From contig CAWINT010000002.1 of assembly GCA_963837515.1 (NCBI GenBank), positions 1,240,001 through 1,304,000 on the forward strand: DNA of 64,000 bases, in the 5' to 3' direction. Origin of the DNA: RYN-230 sp963837515. GTDB lineage: Bacteria; Actinomycetota; Actinomycetes; Streptosporangiales; Streptosporangiaceae. The position numbers were made by a program, and so were the translations under genes. Below the pieces are notes generated by a model, which saw only the letters and a program-made list of their open reading frames with translations, was not told the DNA's origin and ran no database searches. Shown here piece by piece: positions 52,894 through 61,442 of the stretch (positions are counted from its first letter, which is position 1; each line of letters starts with the position of its first letter).

Positions 52894-53730
52894 GGAGGCC
52901 GCGGTCGGCCCGGACCCGGCGGGGCTGCTCCGGGTGGCCCGGGCCGCCGCCGCGGCCGCCGCGGCGATGCTGGCCGCCGAGCGCCCGGCCGGCCCGGCGG
53001 CCGGCCCGCGGTCGCGGCCACCAAATCCAGTCCGACCGATGTGGTCACGGAGATGGACCGGGCGGCCGAGAAGCTGATCAGCGAGCGGATCCGGGCCGAG
53101 CGGCCCGGGGACGCCATCCTCGGCGAGGAGGGCGGCCAGTCCGGCCAGGGCCGGGTCCGGTGGATCGTGGACCCGCTCGACGGGACCGTCAACTACCTGT
53201 ATGGCCTGCCCGACTGGGCGGTCAGCATCGCCGCCGAGGTGGACGGCCAGGTGGTGGCGGGGGTGGTCGCGGTGCCGCGGCACCGCGAGGTGTTCACCGC
53301 GGTGGCGGGGCAGGGTGGCTGGCTGCACCCGGCCGGGGCCGGGCCGGTCCGGTTGCGCTGCAACGCCGGGGTGCCGCTGTCCCGGGCCCTGGTCGCGACC
53401 GGGTTCGGCTACGCCCGGGAGCGCCGGGTGGTCCAGGGCGAGGTGGTGGCGGCGGTGCTGCCCCGGGTCCGGGACATCCGCCGGGGCGGTTCGTGTGCCG
53501 TGGACCTGTGCTCGCTGGCCGCGGGCCGGGTCGACGCCTACTACGAGCGCGGGGTGAACTACTGGGACTACGCGGCCGGCGGTCTCGTCGCGACCGAGGC
53601 AGGAGCCCGGCTGGGCGGTCTGTCCGGGCGGCCGCCCAGCACCGACCTGGCCCTCGCCGCCGACCCCGGTCTGTTCGCCGAACTGCACGACCTGCTGCTC
53701 ACCCTGGACCCCGAGCGCGATCGGTGTTAG
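52886..53730 (+). pseudogene. Inositol monophosphatase-family phosphatase, one frameshift
   Basis: ATG 52886 opens an Ala-rich N-terminal helix (LLRVARAAAAAAAAMLAAER). Near 52997-53009 a -1 frame change is needed to continue as VAATKSSPTDVVTEMDRAAE and LISERIRAERPGDAILGEEG. The metal motif IVDPLDGTVNYLYGLPDWAV and the C-terminal GVNYWDYAAGGLVATEAGAR then follow, a complete IMPase set. The enzyme would remove phosphate from inositol-1-phosphate or a similar compound. A restart at GTG 53041 would lose the first helix. The same 13-mer marks the break in the transglycosylase gene. The stop directly abuts the repeat array. Confidence 0.8.
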
Positions 53731-54118
53731 CCCGGGGGGGCGACCCCCCGGAACCCCCCGCCATCCGCCGGCTCGGGGAGGACACGCCTGCGGCGCACCT
53801 CCCCTCCCCGGCCGATACCCGGGGGGGCGACCCCCCGGAACCCCCCGCCATCCGCCGGCTCGGGGAGGACACGCCTGCGGCGCACCTCCCCTCCCCGGCC
53901 GATACCCGGGGGGGCGACCCCCCGGAACCCCCCGCCATCCGCCGGCTCGGGGAGGACACGCCTGCGGCGCACCTCCCCTCCCCGGCCGATACCCGGGGGG
54001 GCGACCCCCCGGAACCCCCCGCCATCCGCCGGCTCGGGGAGGACACGCCTGCGGCGCACCTCCCCTCCCCGGCCGATACCCGGGGGGCGACCCCCCGGAA
54101 CCCCCCGCCATCCGCCGG
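53731..54118. repeat. 87-base tandem repeat array, locus A
   Basis: Four complete 87-base units (starting 53731, 53818, 53905 and 53992) and a partial fifth from 54079 are nearly identical. Each unit has a CCGGGGGG/CCCCCCGG hairpin and a longer stem GGGGAGG/CCTCCCC enclosing CGCC-TGC-GGCG. The array starts at the base after the IMPase stop and ends 15 bases before the kinase stop. Since 87 is a multiple of three, the array happens to be open in several frames, which I regard as incidental. Confidence 0.95.
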
Positions 54119-54133
54119 CGCTGAAGGCACCGA

Positions 54134-55492
54134 TCACGACGCCGACGGGCTCGGGGAGGCTGGTGGGCTGGGGGATGGCGAGCCGGCCGGGCGGGTGAGG
54201 GTGCCGGATGGGCTGGCCGCGCCGGTCCGCCGGAAGGTGAACTGCAGGGCCGAGGCGGACTTCTCGGTCAGCGTGACCACCCCGTCGTTGCAGCTGCGCT
54301 GGCCGCTGGTGATGCCCTGTTCCAGGGTGAAGACCTGGCCAGTGGCCGATACCAGCAGCAGATGCCCGGAGCAGCCGAGCTGCGGGTAGGAGATCGAGCC
54401 CGCCGAGGAGCCCGCGGTCAGCTGGATCTGAACGGTGACCGACAGCGCCGGGTCGGTCTGCTTGACCGTGCCCGCCCACGAGCCGGCCAGCGACGCTGGG
54501 ACGGTGGGGGTGGGCCGGGGGGACGGCGACGGGCGGTGTGACGCCCGGGCGCTGCGCCCCAGGCTGGCCGGCCGGGCCTGGTCGCGATGACCGTGCTGTG
54601 TGGCGATCAGCGTGCCCGCCACCGCGATGGCGGCCACGCAGGCCGTGAACCCGGCCGCCCAGGCCACCCGGCGGGACGTGGAGGCGACCGGGACCTCGTC
54701 GGCCGCGGCCGACGCGGAGGCGATCTCCCGGGCTGCGGGCCGGCCCCGGCGGGCGCCCTCGGCCAGCAGGCCGGCCGCCGGGTCGCTCTGCCCGAGCAGC
54801 GCGGCGACCACGGCCCGGGCCGCAGGCCGGGTCGGGGCGTCGGTGGCCAGGCAGGCCGACACCACGGGGCGCAGCGGTTCGGGCAGGCCTGCTGGCAGAT
54901 CAGCCGGGCCATTCACGCGGGCCGCGCCCGCGGCGAACATGACCGTCTGCGCCCACCCGAGCAGGTCCGCCGCGGGGGTGGCGGCACCGTAGGGCGGGGT
55001 GATGCTGAAGTTCACCACGCGCGGGCCGTCCGGGCCGAGCACCAGGTCACCGGGGCTGAAATCCCCGTGCACCAGCCCGGCCTGGTGGATCGACGCCAGC
55101 CCGGTGGCGGCGCCGATCGCGACGGCGGTCAGCTCCGCTCCCGCGAGCGGGCCCTCGTCCCGGACGGCCTCGGCCAGCGAGGGACCTTCGATGTACTCGC
55201 TGACCAGGTAGGGCTGGTCCGCGTCGAAACCGGCGTCCATGATCCGGGCGGTGCAGAACGGGGCGATCCGCCGGGCGGCCCGGGCCTCGGCGCTGAACCG
55301 GTCCCGGGATGCGGCATCCGGCGCCCAGGTGCGGCCGGGTAGGCTGACCGCCACCTGGCTGCCGTCGGGGAGCCGGCCCAGGAAGGTATGCCCGGGCGCG
55401 GTACTGCCCGGCAGGTCCGCGAGACGTCCGGCCAGCCGATACTGGCCGACGTGCCGTGGGTCCTCAGGCCGCAATGGCGTGACCATGGGCAT
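54134..55492 (-). CDS. Membrane serine/threonine pseudokinase with extracellular domain
   Basis: The 452-residue protein has a kinase-like domain (residues ~16-255), one membrane helix (~270-293) and an extracytoplasmic beta-rich domain of ~100 residues with two Cys, ending in a Ser/Pro tail. Several catalytic residues are changed. The ATP-binding Lys is Ser50 in VAVSL. HRD is HGD at 142-144 with the catalytic-loop Asn as Asp149. DFG is NFS at 161-163. Glu69 of helix C is kept. It is therefore predicted to bind partners or signals rather than phosphorylate. It is divergent from the DUF4193 gene, and the repeat array lies beyond its stop. Confidence 0.85.
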   Translation of the reverse strand: MPMVTPLRPEDPRHVGQYRLAGRLADLPGSTAPGHTFLGRLPDGSQVAVSLPGRTWAPDAASRDRFSAEARAARRIAPFCTARIMDAGFDADQPYLVSEYIEGPSLAEAVRDEGPLAGAELTAVAIGAATGLASIHQAGLVHGDFSPGDLVLGPDGPRVVNFSITPPYGAATPAADLLGWAQTVMFAAGAARVNGPADLPAGLPEPLRPVVSACLATDAPTRPAARAVVAALLGQSDPAAGLLAEGARRGRPAAREIASASAAADEVPVASTSRRVAWAAGFTACVAAIAVAGTLIATQHGHRDQARPASLGRSARASHRPSPSPRPTPTVPASLAGSWAGTVKQTDPALSVTVQIQLTAGSSAGSISYPQLGCSGHLLLVSATGQVFTLEQGITSGQRSCNDGVVTLTEKSASALQFTFRRTGAASPSGTLTRPAGSPSPSPPASPSPSAS

Positions 55493-55787
55493 GCGTCAGC
55501 TCCGCGGGGCACTGCGGTTGGGCAGGTTGGTTTCGTACGATACGCACTTTTAGGTGCTTGGCGCGTCTGGATCGGGGGAAGTTACCGGGCGACGCAGGTG
55601 TTGGGGGCTTTACGCCGGTGACCCGGTCAGTGCTGACTCGGACACGATGCGCTTTAGCCCGTACCCTCCGTGTGCGCGGCTGGCGGACGTGACAGAATTC
55701 CCCGCCGGAATCGGGCACAACTGCGGCCTGCCGAGCGTTACACCCGCGCGACGAGGCGCACAACTAAGGAGGGGGTGGAGTACCCAG

Positions 55788-56087
55788 ATGGCGACTGACT
55801 ACGACAGCCCGCGGAAGACGGACGACGAGCTCACCGAAGACAGCCTGCAGGAACTGCAGGCTCGCCGCATGGACAAGTCCTCCAGCACGATCGACATCGA
55901 CCCAGACGATGTCGCGGAGTCGCTGGAGCTGCCTGGTGCGGATCTGTCCAACGAGGAGCTGTCCTTCCGGGTCGTCCCGCGACAGGCTGATGAGTTCACG
56001 TGTTCGCGTTGCTTCCTGGTGCATCACCGGAGCCAGCTGGCTGATGACCGCAACGGCCAGCCGATCTGCCGCGAGTGTGCGGCCTGA
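55788..56087 (+). CDS. DUF4193 zinc-ribbon protein
   Basis: The 99-residue acidic protein starts MATDYDSPRKTDDELTEDSL and ends with a CxxC...CxxC zinc ribbon (CSRCFLVHHRS, then PICRECAA). The family is restricted to actinobacteria, where it is highly conserved, with function unknown. ATG 55788 follows a taaggaggggg stretch about 14 bases upstream. Its stop codon lies inside a perfect terminator stem. Confidence 0.92.
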   Translation: MATDYDSPRKTDDELTEDSLQELQARRMDKSSSTIDIDPDDVAESLELPGADLSNEELSFRVVPRQADEFTCSRCFLVHHRSQLADDRNGQPICRECAA

Positions 56088-56100
56088 GGTCTCAGGCCGC
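56079..56100 (+). terminator. Terminator over the DUF4193 stop
   Basis: GCGGCCTGA (56079-56087) pairs perfectly with TCAGGCCGC (56092-56100) around a four-base loop. Confidence 0.7.
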
Positions 56101-56129
56101 ACGCTCCGGCGCGCAGTAAGGCAGTAAAC

Positions 56130-56149
56130 GTGCCGGGCGGTCCCGGCAC
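56130..56149 (+). promoter_or_regulatory. Hairpin directly before a strong ribosome-binding site
   Basis: GTGCCGGG (56130-56137) pairs perfectly with CCCGGCAC (56142-56149). The sequence gaaggagg follows at once. It may be a second terminator or a translation-controlling leader for the small frame at 56164. Confidence 0.4.
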
Positions 56150-56163
56150 GAAGGAGGATGCAG

Positions 56164-56361
56164 GTGCGCCGCCCCGGCTCACGGGGCCGGCGCGCGGTAC
56201 GGGGATATGGCTGCCCCGCCGCCATCGCCGCGGGTGACGCGGCGGGAACCATCACGGGGTGCGTCATCGTCATCCAGAGTGCCGTTCCTGGCCTGACCGG
56301 CCGCCACCCGCTGCGGGCTGGCCGGCCGGACTTCCCCGAGGCGCTACGGCTACCGTCCTGA
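56164..56361 (+). CDS. Short hypothetical protein
   Basis: A perfect aaggagg site lies six bases before GTG 56164; an ATG at 56158 is too close to it. The frame encodes about 65 residues (VRRPGSRGRRAVRGYGCPAA, then a weakly hydrophobic GTITGCVIVIQSAVPG stretch) and ends one base before the next ATG (56363). It shows no family match that I recognise, and its Arg/Gly/Pro-rich composition leaves open that it is only an untranslated leader of the phosphoesterase gene. Confidence 0.35.
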   Translation: MRRPGSRGRRAVRGYGCPAAIAAGDAAGTITGCVIVIQSAVPGLTGRHPLRAGRPDFPEALRLPS

Positions 56362-56362
56362 C

Positions 56363-57265
56363 ATGAAATTGCGCGTCCTCGCGGCCGCCGCTGTGACCCT
56401 CGGCCTGGCCGCCTGCGGCACGGCCGGCGGCGGTGGGCCGTCTTCGCCGGGCCGCCCGCTGACGCCGACCGTCTCGCCGGGCCGCGGCAGCCCGCCCGCG
56501 GCGCAGGCACTGCCGGCGCCGCCCGCGCACACCGTCGTCGTCGTCATGGAGAACCACTCTTACGGCGACGTGATCGGCAGCGCGCAGGCCCCTTACCTGA
56601 ACCGGCTGGCCCGCCAGGGCGCGCTGCTCACCCGCTCGTACGCCATCACCCACCCCAGCGAACCGAACTACCTCGCCCTGTTCTCCGGCAGCACGCAGGG
56701 CATCACCGACGACAGCTGCCCGCACCGGTTCGCCGGCGCCAACCTGGCGGCCCAGCTGATCGCGGCGGGCCGGACGTTCACCGGGTACGCCGAGGATCTG
56801 CCCGCGCCCGGCTCGGCCGTCTGCTCCAGCGGTGAGTACGCCCGCAAGCACGTGCCCTGGGCCGATTTCAGCAACGTCCCCGCGGCGGACAGCCAGCCGC
56901 TGCGCGCCTTCCCGGCCGGTGCGTACGCGCGGCTGCCCACAGTGTCCTTCGTCATCCCGAATCTGTGCCATGACATGCACGACTGCCCGGTCTCCATCGG
57001 CGATGCCTGGCTGCGGCGCACGCTCGCCGGGTACGCGCGCTGGGCCGCCAGCCACGCCAGCCTGCTGGTCGTGACCTGGGACGAGGACGACGGCAGCGCC
57101 GGCAACCAGATCCCGACGATCTTTGCCGGGCAGCTGGTCCGCGCGGTCCGGTACACCGCGCCCGTCACGCACTATGGGGTGCTGCGGACGATCGAGGCGC
57201 TGTACCGCCTGCCGGCCGCCGGTCACGCCGTGACCGCGCACGTGATCACCGGAATCTGGAAATAG
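56363..57265 (+). CDS. Secreted phosphoesterase-family lipoprotein (AcpA/phospholipase C-like)
   Basis: The 300-residue protein has a lipoprotein signal peptide ending LGLAAC (Cys18) and a Pro/Ser linker. The phosphoesterase domain follows: TVVVVMENHSYGDVIGSAQA (metal site), ITHPSEPNYLALFSGSTQGI (nucleophile region), and LLVVTWDEDDGSAGNQIPTI plus THYGVLRTIEALY (second metal site). It probably acts outside the cell on phosphate esters or phospholipids. It is followed 12 bases later by an amidohydrolase gene. Confidence 0.88.
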   Translation: MKLRVLAAAAVTLGLAACGTAGGGGPSSPGRPLTPTVSPGRGSPPAAQALPAPPAHTVVVVMENHSYGDVIGSAQAPYLNRLARQGALLTRSYAITHPSEPNYLALFSGSTQGITDDSCPHRFAGANLAAQLIAAGRTFTGYAEDLPAPGSAVCSSGEYARKHVPWADFSNVPAADSQPLRAFPAGAYARLPTVSFVIPNLCHDMHDCPVSIGDAWLRRTLAGYARWAASHASLLVVTWDEDDGSAGNQIPTIFAGQLVRAVRYTAPVTHYGVLRTIEALYRLPAAGHAVTAHVITGIWK

Positions 57266-57277
57266 GGGCGGTGCCCG

Positions 57278-58963
57278 ATGGCGGCAGACCTGATCTTCAC
57301 TGGCGGCCCGGTGTACACGGTGCCGCCGGGGGGCCGGGAGATGGTGCGGGCCGCCGCGGGCGGTGGGCCGCCCGCCACCGCGGTGGCGGTCCAGGACGGG
57401 CGGGTCACCGCGGTCGGCACGGACGGCGAGATCAGCGGGCTGGCCGGGCCGGGGACGGTGCGGGCCGGGCTGCACGGCCGGCCGCTGCTGCCCGGCTTCC
57501 AGGACGCCCACGTGCACCCGGTGTTCGCCGGGCTGACCATGCTGCGCTGCGACCTGGCCGGCGCGGACAGCCAGGACGAGGCGCTGCACCGGATCCAGGT
57601 CTACGCGGACGCGCACCCAGGCGATGAGTGGATCTCGGGCAGTGGCTGGCGGATGGAATGGTTCGCTGGCGGAACGCCCGGCCGCGAGCTGCTGGACCGG
57701 GTGACCGGCGGGCGCCCCGCCTACCTCACGAACCGGGACGGGCACGGCGCCTGGGTGAACTCGCGGGCCCTGCAACTGGCCGGGCTGGACGCCGGCACGC
57801 CCGACCCCGCCGACGGCCGGATCGAGCGCGGGCCCGGTGGCGGGCCACAGGGCACCCTGCACGAGGGGGCCGCCCCGCTGGTCGGCCGGCTCGTCCCGGG
57901 CTCCACCGCCGCGGAGCAGCGGCACGCGCTGGCGCTGGCCCAGCGGCACCTGCACGCGCTCGGCGTCACCGCCTGGCAGGACGCCATCGTGGGCGAGTAC
58001 CTCGGCTACCCGGACCCGCTGCCGTGCTACCTGGCGGCCGCGGCCGACGGCACGCTCACCGCGCGCGTCACCGGGGCGCTGTGGTGGGACCGTGGCCGCG
58101 GCGGTGAGCAGCTGGATGACCTGCTCGGCCGCCGGGAGGCCGGGCAGGCGGGGCGGTTCCGGGCCAGCACGGTGAAGATCATGCAGGACGGCGTGGCTGA
58201 AAATTTCACGGCTGGCCTGATCGACCCCTACCTGGACGGGTGCGGTTGCCGGACGCAGGCGCGCGGGCTATCCTACGTCGCCCCCGACGAGCTGGCCGTG
58301 CAGGTCACCAGGCTCGACGCGGCCGGTTTCGGGGTGCATGTGCACGCCATCGGGGACCGGGCGGTGCGGGAGGCGCTGGACGCTTTCGCGGCGGCCCGCA
58401 CGGCCAACCCGGCCACTCCCGGGCGGCACCACATCGCGCACCTCCAGGTGGTCCACGACGACGACGTCCTGCGGTTCGCCCAGCTCGGCGTGACCGCCAA
58501 CATGCAGGCCCTATGGGCCGCGCACGAGCCGCAGATGGACGTGCTCACGATCCCGTTCCTCGGCCCGGAGCGGGCCGCCCGGCAGTACCCCTTCGGCGGG
58601 CTGCTGCGGGCCGGCGCCCGGCTGGCGGCGGGCAGTGACTGGGCGGTGAGCAGCGCCAACCCGCTGTGGGGCATGCACGTCGCGGTGAACCGGACGCTCC
58701 CGCCCGGGGAAGGGCAGCCAGCCGCGGAACCGCTGCTGCCCGGCCAGGCGCTGACCCTGGCCGAGGCGATGGCCGCCTACACGGCCGGCTCGGCCTACGT
58801 GAACTACCTCGATGACACCGGTGCCGTCGCCCCCGGGTACCTGGCCGATCTGGTAGTGCTCGACCGCGACCCGTTCACCGGCCCGCCGGAGGAGATCGCC
58901 CTCGCCACCGTCGTCGCCACGTACGTCGCGGGCCAGCCGGTGTACCAGGGCGGAGCCGGGTAG
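57278..58963 (+). CDS. Amidohydrolase (YtcJ-like, metal-dependent)
   Basis: The 561-residue enzyme has the amidohydrolase metal motif LLPGFQDAHVHPVFAG, a STVKIMQDGVAENFTAGLID Lys (bridging carbamate in the family), GVHVHAIGDRAVREALDAFA, HHIAHLQVVHDDDVLRF and ARLAAGSDWAVSSANPLWGM with the catalytic Asp. The composite barrel ends GAVAPGYLADLVVLDRDPF. Members deacylate or hydrolyse amides and carbamates; the exact substrate is not evident. It likely shares a transcript with the phosphoesterase gene. Confidence 0.88.
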   Translation: MAADLIFTGGPVYTVPPGGREMVRAAAGGGPPATAVAVQDGRVTAVGTDGEISGLAGPGTVRAGLHGRPLLPGFQDAHVHPVFAGLTMLRCDLAGADSQDEALHRIQVYADAHPGDEWISGSGWRMEWFAGGTPGRELLDRVTGGRPAYLTNRDGHGAWVNSRALQLAGLDAGTPDPADGRIERGPGGGPQGTLHEGAAPLVGRLVPGSTAAEQRHALALAQRHLHALGVTAWQDAIVGEYLGYPDPLPCYLAAAADGTLTARVTGALWWDRGRGGEQLDDLLGRREAGQAGRFRASTVKIMQDGVAENFTAGLIDPYLDGCGCRTQARGLSYVAPDELAVQVTRLDAAGFGVHVHAIGDRAVREALDAFAAARTANPATPGRHHIAHLQVVHDDDVLRFAQLGVTANMQALWAAHEPQMDVLTIPFLGPERAARQYPFGGLLRAGARLAAGSDWAVSSANPLWGMHVAVNRTLPPGEGQPAAEPLLPGQALTLAEAMAAYTAGSAYVNYLDDTGAVAPGYLADLVVLDRDPFTGPPEEIALATVVATYVAGQPVYQGGAG

Positions 58964-59144
58964 AGAATGGCCGTTGCGCCGCCGGGTTATCACCGGGTCG
59001 CGGCGCTGCGCCCGAGCCGGTCCCGGATCGTGGCGCGCCGGAAACGCCGGAAACGGCAAACGGCGCGAGAAGCGGGCGCTGGTTAAAGGGCAGAAATGGC
59101 CGGCCGCGGCGGGGCCCGCGGGCATGGATGACGGCGAAGGGGAG

Positions 59145-60143
59145 ATGAGTGCGGTGCGGATGACCACGCTGGGCCGCGGCGGGCCGGAGGTGTCCCGGGC
59201 CGGGCTCGGGCTGATGGGCATGTCCGGGATCTACGGCCCCGCGGACGACGCCGAGAGCGTGGCCACCATCCGGGCCGCGCTGGACGCCGGGATCACCCTG
59301 CTGGACACCGGCGACTTCTACGGCATGGGCCACAATGAGCTGCTGCTGGCCCGGGTCCTCCGCGAGGTGCCCCGGGACAGCGTGTTCGTCCAGGTCAAGT
59401 TCGGCGGGATGCGGGATCCACGGGGCGCGTTCGTCGGCTACGACGCCCGGCCGGAGGCGGTGCGGAACTTCCTGGCCTACTCCCTGACCCGGCTGGGCAT
59501 CGACTACATCGACCTGTACCAGCCCGCCCGGCTCGACCCGGATGTCCCCATCGAGGACACCGTCGGCGCCATCGGCGACATGATCGACGCCGGTTTTGTG
59601 CGTTATGTGGGCTTGTCAGAGGTGGGTGCGGAGACGGTCAGGCGGGCGCATGCGGTGCGCCCGGTAGCCGAGCTGCAGATCGAGTACTCCCTGATGAGCC
59701 GCGGTATCGAGGCGGAGATCCTGCCCTGCGTTCGGGAGCTCGGCATCGGGGTGACCGCGTACGGGATCCTGTCCCGCGGGCTGCTGAACCGGGACACGGC
59801 CCAGCTGGCCCAGGGCGACCCGCGGGCCCAGTTCCCGCGGTTCCAGGCGGGCAACCTGGCCCGCAACCTCAGCCTGGTGGACGCGCTGGAGACGATCGCG
59901 CGGGAGCGCGGGGTGAGCACCGCCCAGCTGGCCATCGCCTGGGTGGCCGCCCAGGGCGAGGACATCATCCCGCTCATCGGCACCAAGCGGCGGTCCCGGC
60001 TGGCGGAGGCGCTCGCCGCGCTCGACCTGGAGCTGCGCCCGGACGAGCGGGCCGCCATCGAGGCGGCCGTGCCGGCTGGCCAGGTGGCCGGCGACCGCTA
60101 CAGCACTCCGCAGATGCGCAACCTGGACAGCGAGCGCCGGTGA
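59145..60143 (+). CDS. Aldo/keto reductase
   Basis: The 332-residue TIM-barrel enzyme has GLGLMGMSGIYGPADDAESV, LDTGDFYGMGHNELLLARVL with the catalytic Asp and Tyr, VQVKFGGMRDP with Lys, and IPLIGTKRRSRLAEALAALD for NADPH binding. The usual catalytic His in the fourth strand is replaced (IDLYQPARLDPDVPIEDTVG). ATG 59145 is adopted. GTG 59154 has the best spacing from the aaggggag site, and ATG 59124 is also possible. Its stop abuts repeat locus B. Confidence 0.88.
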   Translation: MSAVRMTTLGRGGPEVSRAGLGLMGMSGIYGPADDAESVATIRAALDAGITLLDTGDFYGMGHNELLLARVLREVPRDSVFVQVKFGGMRDPRGAFVGYDARPEAVRNFLAYSLTRLGIDYIDLYQPARLDPDVPIEDTVGAIGDMIDAGFVRYVGLSEVGAETVRRAHAVRPVAELQIEYSLMSRGIEAEILPCVRELGIGVTAYGILSRGLLNRDTAQLAQGDPRAQFPRFQAGNLARNLSLVDALETIARERGVSTAQLAIAWVAAQGEDIIPLIGTKRRSRLAEALAALDLELRPDERAAIEAAVPAGQVAGDRYSTPQMRNLDSERR

Positions 60144-60261
60144 TCCCGGGGGGTCCAGAGGGGTCGCCCCCCGGGTATCCGGCCGCGAGGCGGGGTGCGC
60201 CGCAGGCGTGTCCCCGCCGAGCGGGCGGATGGCGGGGGGTCCAGGGGGGTCGCCCCCCGGA
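60144..60261. repeat. GC-rich repeat, locus B (one and a half units, inverted)
   Basis: The 118 bases between two convergent stop codons consist wholly of this repeat family, in the opposite orientation to loci A and C. Read on the minus strand, the long stem is GGCGGGG/CCCCGCC around CGCC-TGC-GGCG. A second copy of the GGGGGGCGACC segment closes the other end. Confidence 0.88.
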
Positions 60262-61263
60262 CTAATGCTGGGCCAGGCTGCGCAGCCGGGCGTGCGCGCC
60301 GCCCATCGGGTCCGCGGCGGGCAGGTAGCTCTTGGGCAGCTTGACCACACTGGTGTAGTTGGGGTCGCACACGTTGGCCAGCGGCGCCTCGATAGCCTGC
60401 GTGACCAGCTGATAGGCGTCCATCGGGTGCAGCCCATAGTCGGCGGCCAGCCACTGGACCAGGTCATGGGCGGCAATCCGGAACGCGTCCTCCAGCGGCC
60501 GCGCCGACCCGGCCGTCATCAGGTGGGTGTCGGATTCCAGCCGTGGCCAGGGGCACGGCTGGCCCTTGATCAGGTCCACGGCGAGCACCGTGTTCATTGC
60601 GCACTCCACGGCCACCCCGCAGGTCTCGCCCTCGCCCTGGCGGGCGTGCCCGTCGCCCAGCGAGAACAGCGCGCCCTCGACGTTGACGCCGAGGTAGCAG
60701 GTCACTCCGGCGCGCATTTCCGGGGTATCCATGTTCCCGCCGAACGCGTCCGGCACCAGCGCGCTGCGCACCTCCAGGTTGGCCGGGGCCACCCCCACGG
60801 TGCCGTGCATCGGTTCGATCGGCAGGTCGGCGGTGAAGTCACCGTGCCGGGCGGTGAACCGGCACAGCCCCTTGGCGGTGTCGAACTGCCACAGCCAGAC
60901 GAGTTCGGGCAGCGGATCGTGCAGCAGCGCGGTGGCGTGCGTGGCGCTCAGCGCCCCGAACAGCGGCACCGTCGTGGAAGCGCCCCAGTCCCGGGCCGGC
61001 TCGACGGAGATGAAGTGCACGGCCAGCGTGTCGCCCGGTTCCGCGCCTTCGACGTAGAACGGGCCGGTCTGCGGGTTCAGGTAGGGGAACTCGCAGACCT
61101 CGGACACCAGGTCGGTCTCGGAGCGGACCCGCCCCGCGAAGCAGTCCTCGGTGAACAGCTCCAGGACGGCAGGCGGCCGGACCCGGGCTACCGGGGCAGC
61201 TCCGCCGAACGTCCAGGCGTACTGCTCCGGGGTCGGCCGGAACGTGATGACCTGCGGCTCCAT
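60262..61263 (-). CDS. Acetamidase/formamidase
   Basis: The 333-residue enzyme has the FmdA_AmdA features: ETDLVSEVCEFPYLNPQTGP, FYVEGAEPGDTLAVHFISVE, EPMHGTVGVAPANLEVRSAL, FGGNMDTPEMRAGVTCYLGV and LFSLGDGHARQGEGETCGVA. It hydrolyses small amides to acid and ammonia. ATG 61263 overlaps the stop of a truncated permease frame (TAATG), a sign that the two were an operon for amide uptake and use. Confidence 0.92.
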   Translation of the reverse strand: MEPQVITFRPTPEQYAWTFGGAAPVARVRPPAVLELFTEDCFAGRVRSETDLVSEVCEFPYLNPQTGPFYVEGAEPGDTLAVHFISVEPARDWGASTTVPLFGALSATHATALLHDPLPELVWLWQFDTAKGLCRFTARHGDFTADLPIEPMHGTVGVAPANLEVRSALVPDAFGGNMDTPEMRAGVTCYLGVNVEGALFSLGDGHARQGEGETCGVAVECAMNTVLAVDLIKGQPCPWPRLESDTHLMTAGSARPLEDAFRIAAHDLVQWLAADYGLHPMDAYQLVTQAIEAPLANVCDPNYTSVVKLPKSYLPAADPMGGAHARLRSLAQH

Positions 61264-61439
61264 TAGTCGTATTCCTCCAGTGGGTCCAGGTGTACCAGCC
61301 CGACCTCGACCACGCGGCGCGGGTCACGGCGGTACAGGTAGGCCAGGTAGATCACACCGACGATCATCCACCCGGCCACGGTGATCTTGGTGCTTGCGGC
61401 GATGGTCTCACGGCCCGGGTGGCCCGAAAAGTCTCCTGT
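61263..61439 (-). pseudogene. C-terminal remnant of an APC-type permease
   Basis: On the minus strand the frame ending at 61263 encodes RETIAASTKITVAGWMIVGV and IYLAYLYRRDPRRVVEVGLV, then HLDPLEEYD. This is one membrane helix with a charged tail, like the end of amino-acid/amide permeases found beside acetamidases. Upstream of about residue 58 from the end, the sequence runs into repeat locus C, and the remaining ~400 residues are missing. The stop overlaps the acetamidase start, as expected for a once-coupled pair. Confidence 0.6.
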
Positions 61440-61442
61440 TGG

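Noticed and set aside
53731..54118. Long open frames through the 87-base repeats encoding 29-residue peptide repeats.
   Set aside because: The unit length is a multiple of three and the DNA lacks A/T-rich stops, so frames stay open by composition. There is no start signal, and the sister arrays have 85-86-base units that do not keep frame.
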